The notes below the pieces were generated by a model that saw only the letters and a list, made by a program, of their open reading frames with translations, made no database searches and was not told the origin of the DNA. The position numbers and the translations under genes are program-made. Below, piece after piece: positions 63,940 through 64,000 of a DNA stretch of 64,000 nucleotides (positions within the stretch are counted from its first letter, which is position 1; every line of letters starts with the position of its first letter). Source of the DNA: Pectinophora gossypiella (taxonomy: Eukaryota; Arthropoda; Insecta; Lepidoptera; Gelechiidae). Where the stretch lies: assembly GCF_024362695.1 (NCBI RefSeq), contig NC_065422.1, positions 9,113,534 to 9,177,533 on the forward strand, written 5' to 3'.

Positions 63940-64000
63940 TGGGATATAGTCGTGAGCTTATGTTATATGTAAGTACTTTGAATCATATTTCTAATCGTTG

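Larger units (their letters stand above)
62165..63972 (+). repeat. REP1 copy split by the CR1-like LINE
   Basis: The left part has CATTATAGACGGCGATCCCG and GGTACTTAGTTCATCTTGCG, stopping at about 62285. The right part resumes at about 63940 with GGGATATAGTCGTGAGCTTA. The intervening CTGACTACCCCAATT of other copies is missing, so the insertion was accompanied by a small deletion or the site is otherwise altered. Confidence 0.85.

Noticed and set aside
63922..63960. Extension of the reverse transcriptase to an upstream start
   Set aside because: Only a few LINE codons remain before flanking REP1 sequence and an in-frame stop; there is no true start in this copy.

Overview
This 64 kb window is AT-rich eukaryotic DNA, most probably from a moth or butterfly (Lepidoptera). 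That call is an inference from repeat families I associate with that order: tRNA-type SINEs sharing a TGCTTCGGAAGGCACG core, Helitrons ending GCGGGCAAAAGCTAGT, and CR1-like and RTE-like LINE pieces. I found no exon of a host gene, no rRNA gene and no true tRNA gene. The window reads as a dense, nested transposon landscape: intergenic or intronic DNA, heterochromatin, or possibly a sex-chromosome block.

Working names, defined only here. SINE-1: head GGAGCTCGGTGGCGCAGCGG, followed by a 5S-rRNA-like stretch. SINE-2: tRNA-like head CCTCCGTGGTCTAGTGG, GAAGAA tail. SINE-3: tRNA-like head GTGGTAGCCCAGTTGG, GATGAT tail. SINE-4: shares the 5' half of SINE-2 with a different 3' half. PAL: palindromic foldback element with 12-bp target duplications. 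MITE-A: TIR CAGGGTGTTAGTGAC, TA target. MITE-B: TIR GTACGGTCACGAGCA. MITE-C: long TIR GGTGCTGATTCCTGTA. REP1 to REP5: interspersed repeats of unknown class. LINE-P: retroposon 3' ends.

Layout. 1-1949: a 134-bp tandem array made of Helitron internal sequence, then a Helitron containing a nested retroposon. 2-12 kb: SINEs, several MITEs (two interrupting or interrupted by SINEs), a second Helitron in the opposite orientation, and the first PAL copy. 12-23 kb: SINE-2/SINE-3 cluster, one copy of a 272-bp ORF-bearing duplicated unit, long low-repeat stretches, and a MITE with 29-bp perfect TIRs. 23-35 kb: REP1 copies split by LINE tails, SINE-1/2/3, MITE-A/B/C. 35-42 kb: the densest nesting, with PAL, LINE-P, two TAA-flanked MITEs (one filled with TCGA-rich minisatellite) and SINE-1. 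42-56 kb: dispersed SINEs and MITEs, a complete PAL copy, and a LINE C-terminal coding fragment with a zinc-finger-like motif. 56-64 kb: RTE tails, a 115-bp tandem triplication, another PAL copy, the second ORF-bearing unit, and a 5'-truncated LINE with an open 454-codon reverse transcriptase frame inserted in a REP1 copy.

The only substantial protein-coding sequence is that LINE frame (62557-63921, minus strand). The other coding remnants are short LINE 3' ends. The relation between parts is insertion history rather than pathway: many target-site duplications can be read directly and give relative ages (SINE-1 inside SINE-2 and inside a MITE; a PIF/Harbinger-like MITE inside SINE-2; LINEs inside REP1; a retroposon inside a Helitron).
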